Part shown: positions 1-9,457 of the stretch, piece by piece
How positions within the stretch are numbered: the stretch's first letter is position 1
Layout of the letters: the number at the start of each line of letters is the position of its first letter
From: Flavobacterium sp. MC2016-06
GTDB taxonomy: Bacteria > Bacteroidota > Bacteroidia > Flavobacteriales > Flavobacteriaceae
Reading direction: 5' to 3'
Assembly: GCF_009711165.2 (NCBI RefSeq)
Contig: NZ_WMID02000006.1
Location: 124,001-188,000 of the forward strand
Length of the DNA: 64,000 nt
Translations under genes and position numbers: made by a program
The notes under the pieces: model-generated
The model's database searches: none
The model's input: only the letters and a program-made list of their open reading frames with translations
Told to the model about the DNA's origin: nothing

Positions 1-153
1 TTTATCCCAAGGAAAAGGAAAAGGTTTTTCTAATTGAATTTCGTGAAAAGTGACATTTATCTCTTCTGAATTTAAGAACGGTTTTGCAATGTTTTGTGCA
101 ATCGTTTCTAGTTGCCCAGATTGAGAATAATAAATAACGAGGACGTTTTTCAT
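1..153 (-). CDS. darA: DarA-like dialkylresorcinol condensing enzyme, N-terminal fragment
   Basis: Only the first 51 codons are in the window; the gene continues off the left edge. The start is the ATG at 153. The N-terminus (MKNVLVIYYSQSGQLETIAQ) is a flavodoxin-like beta-strand and loop followed by a helix, as in the roughly 300-aa Bacteroidetes proteins annotated as dialkylresorcinol condensing enzyme DarA. DarA and DarB condense two acyl chains to make the dialkylresorcinol half of flexirubin pigments. The neighbours (ACP, ketosynthase, tyrosine ammonia-lyase) fit this. A general flavodoxin or NAD(P)H dehydrogenase is the alternative, since the diagnostic remainder is missing. Confidence 0.6.
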   Translation of the reverse strand, partial: MKNVLVIYYSQSGQLETIAQNIAKPFLNSEEINVTFHEIQLEKPFPFPWDK

Positions 154-197
154 TGGGGTTTTTGGCTTTGGTTTAGAGCAAAAATAAGTAAATTTAT

Positions 198-1838
198 TTA
201 AACGAATTTTCTGATTTTATCTGTTCGTTTTGTGTGAATCCATTCTGGCCATGTTGACGAATCTTCGGCATCATAAATTCGAACTTTTTGCTCAGGATCT
301 TCTATTAATAAATCATCTGATTTGCAGTCTAAAATTAGTGCTGCAGCAGCAAGACCAGAATAGGTTGCGCCTGCTACGCCGTGAGATAAAGTACAAGCGC
401 CGCAAAGAAATAAATTTTCTATTTCGGTTTTGTTTTTATAAGCAAAAGGACCAACTTGATTGAGCGTTTTTTCGGTTCCATATACATTTCCTTTTGTTGA
501 ATTGATATAGAATTCGTTGGTTTTGGGAGTTCCTAATTCTGCCTGAATAATATGCTGTTTAGCATTTGGAATTATTTTTTCGACATTATTAAGGAGTTTA
601 TTAGTCACTTTTTCTTTAAAGATTTTGTACGCTTCGTTATGATAATCGTCTAAACCGTTAAAATCATTTAAATGTTCGTAGTTTACATAGGTTACAATTT
701 CAAAATTGTGATACCTTCCATTAAAACTTGCTGGATCTTTAAGTGTCGTACAGCTTATAAAAACGGCAGGAAATAAATCGCCTTCTTCAATACTGCTGGT
801 CATTAAATCTTCAAAATTTGCATCATCGTTTTCGTCTTTCATCATCCAGATATTTCCAGAATCAATTTTATAAAGCGTAACATCAATATCTAATGTTAAA
901 AATAGAATTAAAGAAGTAACAGAATATTTTGTTTTTTGAAGTTTCTTGATAAGCGAATTACTTAGATGTTCTTTATCTATTAAATTTAAATAGGTAATAG
1001 AAGGATCTGCATTAGAAATAATATTTTCTGCCAGTATTTTTTCGCCATTTTCGAGTTCAATTCCAATGGCTTTTTTATTTTCAATAATAATTTTCTTTAC
1101 GTTTTGCTGTACGCGAACTTGACCGCCATGTCTTTTTACTCCGTTTGTCATGGCTTTTACAATACCACCGCCGCCACCCATAGGATAATAGCCTCCATTA
1201 AAATAATGATTCATTACAGCGCAATGCACAGGGAAACAAGCTTTGTTTGGCGGAAGTCCGTGATCACCGCATTGAATGTTAAGAACAGCTTTTAAAACGG
1301 GGTCTTTAACGTGCCAGCCGATTACTTTTTTTAAAGGGAATAAAGCAAATTTCCCGAAATGTTTCGTTCTAAAAGGAACTGTTATATTCTGCCACCAGCC
1401 TTTTAATTTTGGAATTAATTGAAGTTCATAACTTACTTTCTCGACTAAGGAAAGGTATTCGTTTATGTTTTTTTCTTCTGAAGGAAAATACGCAGCAAGT
1501 GTTTTTTTAAGATTATCAATTCCTGCTGGAAGATCAAAAGTTTCATCACCGATTAAACAATGTTCATAGGCATTTTTATTCATTCGAAAGAAAACCATAT
1601 CATTGGCAATTCCTAAACCGCGATAAAGTTCATTGGTTGACGAGCCTTCTTCCATGAGTCCTACATAATGTACTCCAGGACTAAAACGCTGTCCTTTTAA
1701 AGTAAAACTATGACTCCAGCCTCCAGGAACATAATGCTGCTCTAGAATTAAAACTTTTTGTCCGGCTCTTGCCAAACAAATACCGGCCGCTAAACCACCA
1801 ACTCCAGAACCTATTATAATCGTGTCGAATTCTTTCAT
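198..1838 (-). CDS. CrtI/retinol-saturase-like NAD(P)/FAD oxidoreductase of the flexirubin locus
   Basis: A 546-aa flavoprotein. The N-terminus has a complete Rossmann dinucleotide motif (IIIGSGVGGLAAG, residues 8-20) followed by the LEQHYVPGG segment typical of phytoene desaturase/CrtI and retinol saturase relatives. The C-terminus has the usual FAD-contacting stretch (LFLCGACTLSHGVAGATYSG, near residues 475-495). Members of this family reduce or isomerise polyene double bonds, and flexirubin and aryl-polyene loci commonly encode one. It follows the acyltransferase gene on the same strand with a 72-nt gap, so it is probably co-transcribed. The exact substrate cannot be read from the sequence; polyene-chain modification is inferred from context. 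Confidence 0.75.
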   Translation of the reverse strand: MKEFDTIIIGSGVGGLAAGICLARAGQKVLILEQHYVPGGWSHSFTLKGQRFSPGVHYVGLMEEGSSTNELYRGLGIANDMVFFRMNKNAYEHCLIGDETFDLPAGIDNLKKTLAAYFPSEEKNINEYLSLVEKVSYELQLIPKLKGWWQNITVPFRTKHFGKFALFPLKKVIGWHVKDPVLKAVLNIQCGDHGLPPNKACFPVHCAVMNHYFNGGYYPMGGGGGIVKAMTNGVKRHGGQVRVQQNVKKIIIENKKAIGIELENGEKILAENIISNADPSITYLNLIDKEHLSNSLIKKLQKTKYSVTSLILFLTLDIDVTLYKIDSGNIWMMKDENDDANFEDLMTSSIEEGDLFPAVFISCTTLKDPASFNGRYHNFEIVTYVNYEHLNDFNGLDDYHNEAYKIFKEKVTNKLLNNVEKIIPNAKQHIIQAELGTPKTNEFYINSTKGNVYGTEKTLNQVGPFAYKNKTEIENLFLCGACTLSHGVAGATYSGLAAAALILDCKSDDLLIEDPEQKVRIYDAEDSSTWPEWIHTKRTDKIRKFV

Positions 1839-1910
1839 GCCTTGTTTTATGATTTCTTAAATGTATAAAAGAATACTTATTAAAGACAGCAATAAGTGTT
1901 AGTTTATTGT

Positions 1911-2792
1911 TTATTTTTTTAATTGATTCCAAAAACCGAAATAATTAAACCATTGTAACGGGTATTTTTGCAGAATGCCTTCGACGCTTTTTACGTATTC
2001 TTTTAAAAGTGCTTTTTCGTCACGATGTTTTACAGCAGCTTCTCTGGCATATAAATGGTAATGTAAATTGGGTTCTTTCATTACATACACAAATACAACT
2101 GGAACTTTTAATCGTGAAGCAATTAAAAATGGACCTGCAGGAAAATTAGCTTCCTGGCCCAGAATTTCCTCAGAAAGGGATTTGGTTCCTTCAAAATATC
2201 GATCGCCTGTAAAACAAACCAATTCGTTATTAGTAAGTGCAGCGTTGATCTCAAAAATATGAGACAAATCGTCTCTGATAATGATAAACTTTACGGTTGG
2301 TTTTTGAGTGACGGTTTCGAGATATTTTTTAATATCGGAATGTTCTAAATCTGTAGTGACTAAATTAATTTGAAAATCAAGATCGATATCACCTAAAAAG
2401 TGTTCTGCGATTTCAAAATTTCCAACATGCGCACTAATTAAAACACCGCCTTTTTTTGCTGCCAAAAGGTCTTTTAAGACTTCGATTCCGTCAAATTCAT
2501 AGGTGAATTTGTTGCGCATTCCGGCAGAAATGGCAACTTTATCAATAATAGTCTGTCCAAAAGTATAGTAACTTTTGAAAACCATTTTTTTTGTTTTGAA
2601 ATAGGAGTATTGAAGCCTTTCTTTAAAATAATAAGAAATGGCTTTGTTGCTTTTTCTTAAAAACAAAAAATAATAGGAAGCAACAAAATAAAGTAAGACA
2701 TAAGCAGCCTTAACACCCGCTTTTTGTATTAAAAAAACGAATATTCTATAGCCTAAAACTGTTCCTTTTGATTTGCCATCCCATTGACTCAT
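1911..2792 (-). CDS. LpxL/HtrB-family lysophospholipid acyltransferase
   Basis: 293 aa with an N-terminal membrane segment (about residues 18-46) and the H(X4)E catalytic motif of the LpxL/HtrB family in SAHVGNFEIAE (H122, E127). The family transfers acyl chains from acyl-ACP to lipid acceptors at the inner membrane. In flexirubin and aryl-polyene clusters such an enzyme is thought to move the ACP-bound polyene onto its partner (dialkylresorcinol or lipid). Its ATG overlaps the ACP stop codon by one base (TAATG), indicating translational coupling with the carrier protein that would deliver the substrate. Confidence 0.8.
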   Translation of the reverse strand: MSQWDGKSKGTVLGYRIFVFLIQKAGVKAAYVLLYFVASYYFLFLRKSNKAISYYFKERLQYSYFKTKKMVFKSYYTFGQTIIDKVAISAGMRNKFTYEFDGIEVLKDLLAAKKGGVLISAHVGNFEIAEHFLGDIDLDFQINLVTTDLEHSDIKKYLETVTQKPTVKFIIIRDDLSHIFEINAALTNNELVCFTGDRYFEGTKSLSEEILGQEANFPAGPFLIASRLKVPVVFVYVMKEPNLHYHLYAREAAVKHRDEKALLKEYVKSVEGILQKYPLQWFNYFGFWNQLKK

Positions 2793-3046
2793 TAAACAGC
2801 TTTAGCTTTTAGTTTGGTTTCTATGAGGTCATAGAAGCTTTGAAAAGAAGCAATTCCAACAAAATCAGCCTCAACAAGTTTTACACCAAAATTAGATTCA
2901 ATTGAAACTACAAGATCTACGTAGTCTAAACTGTCTAACCCAAGTGTGTCTTTTAAATTAGCATCTGGCTCAATGTCATCATTGTCTACTTCAAATTCAT
3001 CAACCAAAAAACCATTAATTCGTGCTATTATATCTTCTTTATTCAT
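2792..3046 (-). CDS. Acyl carrier protein (flexirubin pathway)
   Basis: 84 aa, a complete ACP. The phosphopantetheine site is in GLDSLDYVD with the modified serine at S39, followed by an acidic helix. It lies in a tight chain with the upstream ketosynthase (8-nt overlap, 3039-3046) and the downstream acyltransferase (1-nt overlap). This is characteristic of a dedicated secondary-metabolism ACP, as opposed to housekeeping AcpP, which would sit next to fabF in a fatty-acid operon. It presumably carries the growing aryl-polyene chain started from 4-coumarate. Confidence 0.88.
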   Translation of the reverse strand: MNKEDIIARINGFLVDEFEVDNDDIEPDANLKDTLGLDSLDYVDLVVSIESNFGVKLVEADFVGIASFQSFYDLIETKLKAKAV

Positions 3047-4277
3047 CGTTCAATTTAAACTTTTTAACCACCAACGCCGAGTTGGTTCCTCCGAACCCGA
3101 AGGAATTGGACAAAAATATGTCAAATTTTTTGTTTAACGTAGTTTTAACTAAATTTAATTTTAAAGCATCTTCGTCAGGATTTTCTAAATTGATGTTTGG
3201 AGCAATAAAATCGTGCTGCATCATTATAATAGAGTAGATTACCTCACTGGCTCCTGCCATCCAGCATTCGTGGCCTGTCATTGATTTTGTAGAACTTACA
3301 TAAGGATTTTTCTCACCAAAAACTTCAAAGATTGCTTTGGCTTCATTTCCATCTCCAACAGGAGTTGAGGTTGCATGTGCGTTTATGTAGTCAATATCTG
3401 ACGCTTTTAATTGTGCGTCGTTTAATGCTCGCTGCATTGCGGTTGCTGGACCTTCTACATTTGGTGTCGAAATATGACCTCCGTTGGATGAAAATCCGTA
3501 ACCCGAAACTTCGGCAATAATAGTTGCGCCTCGTGCAATTGCAGATTCGTAACTTTCTAAAATTAAAGTTGCACCGCCGCCACTCGGAATTAATCCGTCG
3601 CGATCCGCATCAAAAGGTCTTGAAGCTTTTGCTGGTTCATCTTCTCTGTTAGAAAAAACACCCAAGCCATCAAAACTGCTCATGGCATATTTATTAATTT
3701 CTTGAGCACCACCCGTAATAATAATATCTTGAAAACCGCTTTTGATTAAAAAGTATGCTAAACCTATAGAATGCGAACCGCTTGCGCAGGCAGCACTTAC
3801 AGTAAGATTGATTCCTCTAAGTTTAAAAATCGTTGAAAGATTCATTGTTACTGTAGAATTCATCGATTTAAAAATAGCGCCAGAACCAATTAAGGCTGTG
3901 TCTTTTTTCTCTCTAACAATATCTGTAGCGTCAATTATGGCTTTAGAAACGCTGTCGTTTCCATACATAATTCCCACTTCGCGTTCGTCAAAAAAAGCAT
4001 CATCAATGTTGGCATTTTTCAGTGCTTCTATAGTTGCCATATAAGCATACTCCGTTTCTTCACCGATGCTCATACGTTGTCTGCGCGTCAATAAATTTTT
4101 CAAATCAGTTTTTGGAACCATACCAGTTAAGGCAGATTGAAAACCAAATTCTTTTCTTTCGGGATCAAACTGAATACCAGATTTTCCGTTGTATAGGGAT
4201 TCCTTTACTTCATCTAAAGAAGTTCCGATACAAGAATAAATACCCATTCCAGTAATTACAACTCTCTTATTCATCAT
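3039..4277 (-). CDS. Beta-ketoacyl-ACP synthase, FabF-like
   Basis: 412 aa, full length for a KAS I/II enzyme. The Cys-His-His catalytic set is intact: C164 in SAACASGSHS, H301 in NAHATSTPVGDG and H336 in KSMTGHECWM. Translation could start at either of two adjacent ATGs. It elongates the polyene chain by decarboxylative Claisen condensation on ACP. It precedes and overlaps the ACP gene. Being FabF-like and embedded among flexirubin genes, it is best read as the chain-elongating aryl-polyene synthase; whether it pairs with a chain-length-factor subunit cannot be seen here. Confidence 0.85.
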   Translation of the reverse strand: MMNKRVVITGMGIYSCIGTSLDEVKESLYNGKSGIQFDPERKEFGFQSALTGMVPKTDLKNLLTRRQRMSIGEETEYAYMATIEALKNANIDDAFFDEREVGIMYGNDSVSKAIIDATDIVREKKDTALIGSGAIFKSMNSTVTMNLSTIFKLRGINLTVSAACASGSHSIGLAYFLIKSGFQDIIITGGAQEINKYAMSSFDGLGVFSNREDEPAKASRPFDADRDGLIPSGGGATLILESYESAIARGATIIAEVSGYGFSSNGGHISTPNVEGPATAMQRALNDAQLKASDIDYINAHATSTPVGDGNEAKAIFEVFGEKNPYVSSTKSMTGHECWMAGASEVIYSIIMMQHDFIAPNINLENPDEDALKLNLVKTTLNKKFDIFLSNSFGFGGTNSALVVKKFKLNDE

Positions 4278-4324
4278 CTTTTTAAAGTAATTTTATTATC
4301 CTTAAAGTGTAATTTTTTTAATTT

Positions 4325-4403
4325 CGCAAAGACGCAGAGTCGCAAAGTTTTTTCTTTTTTTTAAGTTTTCTTAATAAAAACTTTGCGACTTCGCGTCTTT
4401 GCG
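4325..4403. repeat. Long inverted repeat (28-bp arms) between ketosynthase and ketoreductase genes
   Basis: Arms 4325-4352 and 4376-4403 are reverse complements except for the central three bases (AGA against GAA). The arms are built from CGCAAAGACGC and GTCGCAAAG words. The loop is AT-rich, about 23 nt. It lies between two same-strand genes and may end the upstream transcript, but it also resembles the mobile palindromic repeats found elsewhere in this window. Confidence 0.75.
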
Positions 4404-4460
4404 AGCAATTTCGTTGTTAAAGAAAAACTTTAAAAACAACTCGCAAACATACACATTGTA

Positions 4461-5192
4461 TTACGAATATATTCCTCCGTTTATATTAATAATTTCTCCT
4501 GTAATGTAGCTTGCTTTTTTAGAAATTAAAAAGCTTACTAAATCAGCTACTTCTTCGGCTTCGCCAAAACGATTTACAGGAATTAGTTTTAATAATTCTT
4601 TCTCGTCTAATTGGCTTGTCATATCGGTTCTAATAAAACCTGGGGCAACAGCATTAACTGTAATATTACGTTTTGCTACTTCTTGAGCCAACGCTTTTGT
4701 AGCCGCAACAATAGCACCTTTTGCAGCAGAATAATTGGTTTGTCCAGCGGTGCCTTTTACACCAGAAACAGAAACCATATTTACGATTCGGCCGTATTTA
4801 TTACGAAGCATTTTTTGAATGAAAAACTGTGTTACATTAAAAAATCCGTTCAAACTAGTATTTACAACACTATTCCAGTCTTCTGGAGTCATCCACATAA
4901 AAAGACCGTCTTTTGTAATTCCGGCATTATTTACAATAGCTTCAACTATAGCTTCAGGATTAGCTTCCTGCCATTTTGTTAAAACATTTTGGACTTCTTC
5001 AAAATTAGAAACATCAAAACCTAAAATTTCTCCTGTTGCACCTAATTTTTGTATTTCTTGAAGTGTTGCTTCGGCAGCAGTTTTATTAGAATGATAATTA
5101 ATCAAAATATGGTAATTGGCTTCAACAGCTAATTTTTTACAAATAGCACTTCCAATTCCTCTTGAACCGCCTGTTACTAATACACATTTCAT
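4461..5192 (-). CDS. 3-oxoacyl-ACP reductase, FabG-like SDR
   Basis: 243 aa, classical short-chain dehydrogenase length. The cofactor motif is GGSRGIG (residues 8-14), NNAG is at 88-91, the catalytic Ser is in MVSVSG (about S141-S143) and the Tyr/Lys pair is Y154 and K158 in NYSAAKG. It probably reduces the 3-keto group after each condensation during polyene assembly. It is encoded upstream of the ketosynthase on the same strand, separated by 183 nt holding a long palindrome, so it may have its own transcript end. Confidence 0.85.
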   Translation of the reverse strand: MKCVLVTGGSRGIGSAICKKLAVEANYHILINYHSNKTAAEATLQEIQKLGATGEILGFDVSNFEEVQNVLTKWQEANPEAIVEAIVNNAGITKDGLFMWMTPEDWNSVVNTSLNGFFNVTQFFIQKMLRNKYGRIVNMVSVSGVKGTAGQTNYSAAKGAIVAATKALAQEVAKRNITVNAVAPGFIRTDMTSQLDEKELLKLIPVNRFGEAEEVADLVSFLISKKASYITGEIININGGIYS

Positions 5193-5285
5193 TTATGTAA
5201 ATTTTATTATTTAGTCATATATGTTACCGCCTTTTTATTGCCGATTTCATACTATGAGAAATTTATTTTTTTAGAGCAGCAAATA

Positions 5286-6491
5286 TTATCGCTTTTTCTT
5301 TGGTGCTGGTTTTGCCGTCGGTTTTGCTTCCGATTTTGGTTTATCAGCAGCGGCTTCATTGCTGTAATTTTTCTCTCCTTTAGAAAATAGTTCAGCATTT
5401 TCAAACCATTGGTTGCCTATTACAGTTCCGTCTGGTTTAAGAAAACCCCATTTTCCTTCGTTTTTTACTCTGGCAACGCCGTCCATAAAGCCTTTATCCT
5501 GTTGTACAAACATGGCAATAAGGCCATTTGCAGTAATGCCATATTGTGTTGGAATTACTAATTTTCCTGTTTCATTGATGAATCCCCAATTGCTTTCTTT
5601 TACAGGAGCCAGACCGTTTGTACTAAAAACTTCGGCATCACTATACGTTGGCGGAATTACAAATTCTGCTTTCAAATTGATATATCCCCATTTCTTTCCA
5701 ACCAAAACCGGTGCCAAATTTTTTGAAAAAGCTTTTGCTTTGTCATATATAGGTAAAATGGCCCAATTTCCTTTTAAGTCGATGTATCCAATTTTTCCAT
5801 TCTTTTTGGCAAACGTCACATCTTGAGTTTCAAAATCCCAAATCTTTTCGGCACCATCAACAGGAATAAAATTTCCTGAGCTTACTATTCCAAAAGTTTT
5901 GTCTTTTCTTGCCCAAGTTGTGTTCTTGAAATAATTTCCAATTTCAGCATAAGCAGGTTCCACTAATTCTTTACCTGAAGTATTTATAATTCCCCAGTTT
6001 TTATTAAGTGCAACTCTTGCAAAACCATTTTCAAAAGGTTTGATTACATCATATTTAGGTTCTAAAACAACAGTCATTTTTGAATTGATTAATCCAATTT
6101 TTTCACCTTGTTTTATAAAAGCTACGCCATCATTAAAATCAAATAATTTTTCAGAAGCAGGAGCTTTCAGCACTTCTCCTTTTTGATTAATGTAAACCCA
6201 TTCTTTGTCTTTTTGCACTACAGCAATGCCACTGTTAAAATCTTTTGCATTCTCAAAAGAAGCGGGAATTACCCAAGTTCCTTTAGTGTCAATAAAACCC
6301 CATTTTCCGTTGTCTTCAACGGCAGCTAAACCTTCAGAAAAACTTTTGGCAGCTTTGTATTGAGGTTCTATTTTAAAAGAGCCGTCTTTAGTGATATATC
6401 CGATTTTCGAATTTTTCTTAACTAATGCCAGTTCCTGACTATTAACAAATTGAATAAATAATAGTGACAAAAAAATAAGTACTTTTTTCAT
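5286..6491 (-). CDS. Secreted WG-repeat protein
   Basis: About 401 aa from the preferred start at 6491, where MKKVLIFLSLLFIQFVNSQ forms a clean Sec signal peptide; an upstream in-frame ATG at 6506 would add five residues. The mature part is a series of WG beta-repeats of about 45 residues (recurring KWGFID, KWGYIN, NWGIIN, KIGYID), and the C-terminus is a short Lys/Ala/Pro-rich basic tail. WG repeats are beta-rich structural or binding modules without known catalysis. Its place between FabG and the ammonia-lyase, all on one strand, suggests co-expression with pigment genes, but its role is unknown. Confidence 0.8.
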   Translation of the reverse strand: MKKVLIFLSLLFIQFVNSQELALVKKNSKIGYITKDGSFKIEPQYKAAKSFSEGLAAVEDNGKWGFIDTKGTWVIPASFENAKDFNSGIAVVQKDKEWVYINQKGEVLKAPASEKLFDFNDGVAFIKQGEKIGLINSKMTVVLEPKYDVIKPFENGFARVALNKNWGIINTSGKELVEPAYAEIGNYFKNTTWARKDKTFGIVSSGNFIPVDGAEKIWDFETQDVTFAKKNGKIGYIDLKGNWAILPIYDKAKAFSKNLAPVLVGKKWGYINLKAEFVIPPTYSDAEVFSTNGLAPVKESNWGFINETGKLVIPTQYGITANGLIAMFVQQDKGFMDGVARVKNEGKWGFLKPDGTVIGNQWFENAELFSKGEKNYSNEAAADKPKSEAKPTAKPAPKKKR

Positions 6492-6530
6492 GTTTTTAGG
6501 ATTCAATATTAATAATGTAAAAAAGAAATC

Positions 6531-8051
6531 TTAACTGTTGATCAAATAATCTTTTACGTTTTGTACAAAAGGATACATTACTTGATCTTCTTTAAATATT
6601 GGAATGATATTTCGAACATCGTCGTACCATTTTTTAGTAACCGATGAAATTTTATCTTTCTGCTCTAAATAATCAATCGCCTGAACGATTGTGATCATTT
6701 CGATACTCAATACTTCAAATGCATTTTCGATTACTTTTGATGTAATAACGGCAGCATTTGTTCCCATACTTACAATGTCTTGATTGTCATTGTTGTTCGG
6801 GATACTGTGTACATACATTGGATTAGACAACATTTGGCTTTCGGCAGTTGTAGAAGTTGCAGTAAACTGAACGCCCTGCATTCCGAAGTTAAAACCTAAT
6901 GTTCCTAAATTTACAAATGGAGGAAGTAATTCGTTGATTTTTGAATTCAATAAATAATTCAATTGACGTTCTGCAAGCATCGTTAATTTGGTAATAACGA
7001 TTTTTAATTTGTCCATTTCAAGCGAAATATAATCGCCGTGGAAATTACCTCCGTGATAAACGTGTTTGTTTTTTACGTCGATAATTGGGTTGTCGTTTGC
7101 CGAATTAAATTCGTCTTCCAAAATAGAAGCGACATTATTTATCGTTTCTAAAACAGGCCCTAAAATTTGAGGTACACATCTTAGTGAATAATATTCCTGA
7201 ACTTTTTCTTTGAAGATTTCTTCGGTGTTTTCACCAGAATATAAGTGATCTTCTCTTTTACGGATTAAAGTACTGTCTGAAAGGTTTTTTCTCATTCTTT
7301 CAGCTACTTCCTGTTGTCCTTTATGACGTTTGGTTTGATTTAATTCTAAAGAAAAATGATCGTCGTACGCTTGAACTAATTCGTTTATCGCACAAGAACA
7401 TTTTAATGACCAGTCTAATAATTTATTAGCATGGTGCACATTTACAACGCCAATTCCTGTCATTACAGAAGTTCCGTTGATTAAAGCTAAACCTTCTCTA
7501 ATTTCTACTTGAATCGGTTTTAAACCTTCAATTTCAAAAACTTCTGGAGTTGGTCTTCTTTCTCCTTTATAAAAAACTTCACCTTCGCCAATCAAGACTA
7601 AAGCTAAATGAGATAATTGTACTAAGTCACCACTTGCTCCAACACCTCCGTGCTCAAAGATTAAAGGAGTAATGTCTCTGTTGATAAGCTCTGCCATTAG
7701 GTGAATTACTGAAGGATGTACTCCAGAATTTCCTAACGAAAGTGTATTTAATCGTGCTAAAATTGCTGCTTTTGCACAAACTGGGCTTAATGGTTTTCCT
7801 GTTCCAGAAGAGTGGCTTCTGATTAGGTTGTATTGTAACTGAATTTGGTCTGATTCTTTGATTCGGTATTGTGCCATTGGACCAAAACCAGTATTTACTC
7901 CGTATATAACTTTATTTCCAGAAAATTCTTTCAAGAAATTGAAGCTTTCATTTACTCTATTTAGAACTAGATCACTGATTGTAACTTTGTTATTTCCAAA
8001 GATAATAGACTCAAAGTCGGCTAAACTTAAATATTCATTAATTGTATTCAT
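6531..8051 (-). CDS. Tyrosine ammonia-lyase (flexirubin starter unit)
   Basis: 506 aa, with the MIO-prosthetic-group motif Ala-Ser-Gly at 139-141 (GGVGASGD). The aromatic amino acid lyase core is complete. From memory, its length and most of its sequence match the characterised F. johnsoniae tyrosine ammonia-lyase. The reaction is L-tyrosine to 4-coumarate plus ammonia; 4-coumarate primes the aryl-polyene chain of flexirubin. The SH pair at H80 is shared with histidine ammonia-lyases, so motif alone does not settle the substrate; context and overall similarity favour tyrosine. Divergently transcribed from the halogenase-family gene at 8153. Confidence 0.85.
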   Translation of the reverse strand: MNTINEYLSLADFESIIFGNNKVTISDLVLNRVNESFNFLKEFSGNKVIYGVNTGFGPMAQYRIKESDQIQLQYNLIRSHSSGTGKPLSPVCAKAAILARLNTLSLGNSGVHPSVIHLMAELINRDITPLIFEHGGVGASGDLVQLSHLALVLIGEGEVFYKGERRPTPEVFEIEGLKPIQVEIREGLALINGTSVMTGIGVVNVHHANKLLDWSLKCSCAINELVQAYDDHFSLELNQTKRHKGQQEVAERMRKNLSDSTLIRKREDHLYSGENTEEIFKEKVQEYYSLRCVPQILGPVLETINNVASILEDEFNSANDNPIIDVKNKHVYHGGNFHGDYISLEMDKLKIVITKLTMLAERQLNYLLNSKINELLPPFVNLGTLGFNFGMQGVQFTATSTTAESQMLSNPMYVHSIPNNNDNQDIVSMGTNAAVITSKVIENAFEVLSIEMITIVQAIDYLEQKDKISSVTKKWYDDVRNIIPIFKEDQVMYPFVQNVKDYLINS

Positions 8052-8152
8052 TAAATCGTTTTTGGTTGGGCTAATTTAATTTTATTAATCAAAATAAATG
8101 TAGTTATTTTGATGATGGCAAATGTAAGTTAATTAATGATAACATTTCTATT

Positions 8153-9406
8153 ATGATAAAGGAGTTTGTTGATGTTTTAGTGATTGGTGCAGGACCTTCT
8201 GGATGTGTGTCTGCATCGTTTCTTCATAAAAATAACATTAGGGTAAAGGTTGTAGAAAAAACAAAGTTTCCGAGACTTGTAGTCGGCGAAAGCCTTATTC
8301 CTCGAGTAATGGATCACTTTGCAGAGGCTGAACTTTTTGAGAGTCTTGACGCGATGAATTTTGAAAAAAAGCTTGGCGCACGCTTTATTAGAGGCGAAGA
8401 AATCTGCGTTTTTGATTTTAGTAAAAAATTTGGAGAAGGCTGGGATTGGACTTGGCAGGTGCCTCGTGCGGACTTTGACAACACAATGGCGCAGGAAGTT
8501 ATTAGAAAAGGAATTGATCTGGAATTTGAAACAGAAGTTCTGGAAGTTTCTTTTGAAGGGAAACATTCTACGACTATAGTTAAAGACAAAGACGGAAATT
8601 TAAAAGAAATTCACGCTAAATTTATTATCGATTCAAGTGGCTACGGACGTGTACTGCCAAGACTTTTAGATCTTGATACGCCGTCTAAATTAGATCCGCA
8701 TTCGTCTATTTTTACACATGTAAAAGACATTAACAGACCAGAAGGCGAGGAAGGAACCATGATTTCTTTTGATATTCTAGAAACAGAAGTTTGGTTGTGG
8801 GTAATTCCGTTTTCTAACGGAAATACAAGTTTGGGTGTTGTTGGGCCGACAGATTTTATCAATTCGCTTGCCGAAAATAAAGATACTGCCGAGGCTTTAA
8901 AAAATGCAATTCAGCTTTCAGATTATTATATAAAAAGATTTCAGGGAACTGAGTTTTTGTTTCAGCCAGTCAAGCTGGAAAATTACTCGAGAGCCGTTAA
9001 AAAAATGTACGGAGACGGTTTTGCCTTAACAGGAAATAGTTCTGAATTTTTAGATCCTGTTTTTTCATCTGGCGTTGCTTTTGCGACAGAATCTGGAATG
9101 CTTGCTGCCAAACTATATATTAAGGAGTCGCAAGGAATTGAAGTAGATTGGGAAGTTGAATTTACAGAATATATGAAAAGAGGTATTGCTGTTTTTACCA
9201 CTTACGTGAAAGAATGGTACACTGGAAACCTGCAGACATTATTCTTTTATCAGCCCGAAAATCCCGATGTAAAAGAAAAAATATGTTCGGTTTTGGCAGG
9301 TTATGTCTGGAACGAAGAAAATCCTTTTGTTAAGAAACACGACCACGTGATTCAGAATATGGCTTATTTGCTAGACATGCAAAAACGAGATTTAAATAAA
9401 GAATAG
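8153..9406 (+). CDS. Flavin-dependent halogenase-family oxidoreductase
   Basis: 417 aa. The N-terminal FAD motif is VIGAGPSGCVSASF (residues 10-23), followed by VVGESLIPRV near residue 44. The halogenase signature WxWxIP appears as WLWVIP near residues 216-221. A lysine-rich segment (EKKLGARF, about residue 70) lies where tryptophan halogenases keep their active-site Lys. It could chlorinate or hydroxylate the aryl ring of flexirubin; chlorinated flexirubins are known. Proteins of this family also act as simple monooxygenases or reductases, so halogenation is not certain. It is divergent from the ammonia-lyase gene, with 101 nt between them. Confidence 0.7.
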   Translation: MIKEFVDVLVIGAGPSGCVSASFLHKNNIRVKVVEKTKFPRLVVGESLIPRVMDHFAEAELFESLDAMNFEKKLGARFIRGEEICVFDFSKKFGEGWDWTWQVPRADFDNTMAQEVIRKGIDLEFETEVLEVSFEGKHSTTIVKDKDGNLKEIHAKFIIDSSGYGRVLPRLLDLDTPSKLDPHSSIFTHVKDINRPEGEEGTMISFDILETEVWLWVIPFSNGNTSLGVVGPTDFINSLAENKDTAEALKNAIQLSDYYIKRFQGTEFLFQPVKLENYSRAVKKMYGDGFALTGNSSEFLDPVFSSGVAFATESGMLAAKLYIKESQGIEVDWEVEFTEYMKRGIAVFTTYVKEWYTGNLQTLFFYQPENPDVKEKICSVLAGYVWNEENPFVKKHDHVIQNMAYLLDMQKRDLNKE

Positions 9407-9418
9407 TTTTGTAATAAT

Positions 9419-9447
9419 CTTTGTCAAAGTTTAAAACTTTGACAAAG
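9419..9447. repeat. Near-perfect 29-bp palindrome
   Basis: CTTTGTCAAAGTTT and AAACTTTGACAAAG are 14-bp perfect arms separated by one A. It sits just after the stop of the halogenase-family gene and before a separate terminator, so it is not needed for termination. It looks like one of the intergenic palindromic repeats of the genus. Confidence 0.8.
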
Positions 9448-9457
9448 ACAAACCATA

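Noticed and set aside
4611..4982. 123-codon plus-strand frame within the FabG gene
   Set aside because: It is antisense to an intact SDR with all catalytic motifs, and its translation (many Cys/Asn/Ser, no motif) is not protein-like.
5413..5826. 137-codon plus-strand frame within the WG-repeat gene
   Set aside because: Antisense shadow of repeated WG codons; the repetitive sense gene keeps long frames open on the other strand.
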